From positions 1 to 6,920 of the forward strand of contig JAEYZX010000194.1 in NCBI GenBank assembly GCA_023427845.1: DNA of 6,920 bases, written 5' to 3'. Each line of letters begins with the position of its first letter. Position 1 is the stretch's first letter. A program made the translations under genes and the position numbers. The notes below the pieces were generated by a model that did no database searches, was not told where the DNA came from, and was given only the letters and a program-made list of their open reading frames with translations. Source of the DNA: Bacteroidota bacterium (GTDB lineage Bacteria; Bacteroidota; Bacteroidia; Flavobacteriales; Flavobacteriaceae). This document shows positions 6,634-6,920 of this stretch, in pieces.

Positions 6634-6920
6634 ATGAAAAAATTAGCAGCAATATTTACTTTTTTACTGGCATTCACAATCTCTGCAAATGCTCAGGAAT
6701 CAACATTGGCGCCCGAAGATGCAGCAAAAAAAGACGTTCTTGAATTACATGAGGCCGTCAACCTGACAGATTCGCAACAGATGCATCTTACGTCGTTGTT
6801 CAAAATGAAACACGAAATAATGCAGGATCCAAATATTCCTGAAACCCGTAAGAAGGACATGTCGCACTCGGTTGCTTTGAAACTCGGTTCGACAATCGAT
6901 GAAAAGCAGATGGGAATCCT
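6634..6920 (+). CDS. Second small exported LTxxQ-like protein, N-terminal part (3' end outside window)
   Basis: The frame runs open from the ATG at 6634 to the right edge, giving 95 complete codons. Residues 1-20 form a clear signal peptide (MKKLAAIFTFLLAFTISANA, then Q). The mature part has AVNLTDSQQMHL (41-52), an LTxxQ-type motif in a helix-like setting, followed by another charged segment (SLFKMKHEIMQD) and TIDEKQMGIL at the edge, which lies where a second motif (LTPEQM in the gene upstream) would be expected. The order of signal peptide, first motif and second motif copies that of the preceding gene, although overall similarity is low, so the two are likely distant paralogues. It is probably periplasmic; the function is unknown beyond the Spy/CpxP-like resemblance, and the end is not seen. 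Confidence 0.7.
   Translation, partial: MKKLAAIFTFLLAFTISANAQESTLAPEDAAKKDVLELHEAVNLTDSQQMHLTSLFKMKHEIMQDPNIPETRKKDMSHSVALKLGSTIDEKQMGI

Overview
The window reads as part of a chromosome from the Bacteroidota, most likely Flavobacteriaceae (Flavobacterium-like). This rests on three things: a SusC/RagA-type outer-membrane protein with flavobacterial sequence character, a class II lysyl-tRNA synthetase of about 566 residues with the C-terminal extension I recall from this phylum, and promoters of the Bacteroidota housekeeping type (TTG, about 20 bp, TAnnTTTG) without Shine-Dalgarno sites. The genus is an inference; no 16S rRNA or other marker is present.

Layout, left to right. Positions 1-2601 (minus strand) hold the N-terminal 867 residues of a SusC/RagA-family TonB-dependent transporter whose 3' end lies beyond the left edge. 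Positions 2602-2803 are a divergent promoter region. Positions 2804-3430 (plus) encode ribonuclease HII (rnhB). Its 3' end overlaps by 21 bp the 3' end of lipB (3410-4129, minus), the octanoyltransferase of lipoate synthesis. Positions 4130-4276 are a second divergent promoter region. Positions 4277-5977 (plus) encode lysyl-tRNA synthetase (lysS), closed by a clear intrinsic terminator at 5999-6023. Two small exported proteins with LTxxQ motifs (Spy/CpxP-like) follow in tandem: 6113-6577, and 6634 to the right edge (incomplete).

The first five genes are mostly unrelated housekeeping functions (RNA/DNA hybrid repair, lipoylation, translation) next to a nutrient-uptake gene, each apparently with its own promoter. 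The two small periplasmic proteins look like a duplicated pair. No tRNA, rRNA, insertion sequence, CRISPR array, integrase or phage gene was seen. I found no convincing new biological system here; the points most worth a second look are regulatory (symmetry around two promoters, a missing promoter before the first LTxxQ gene) and the C-terminal extension of the synthetase.
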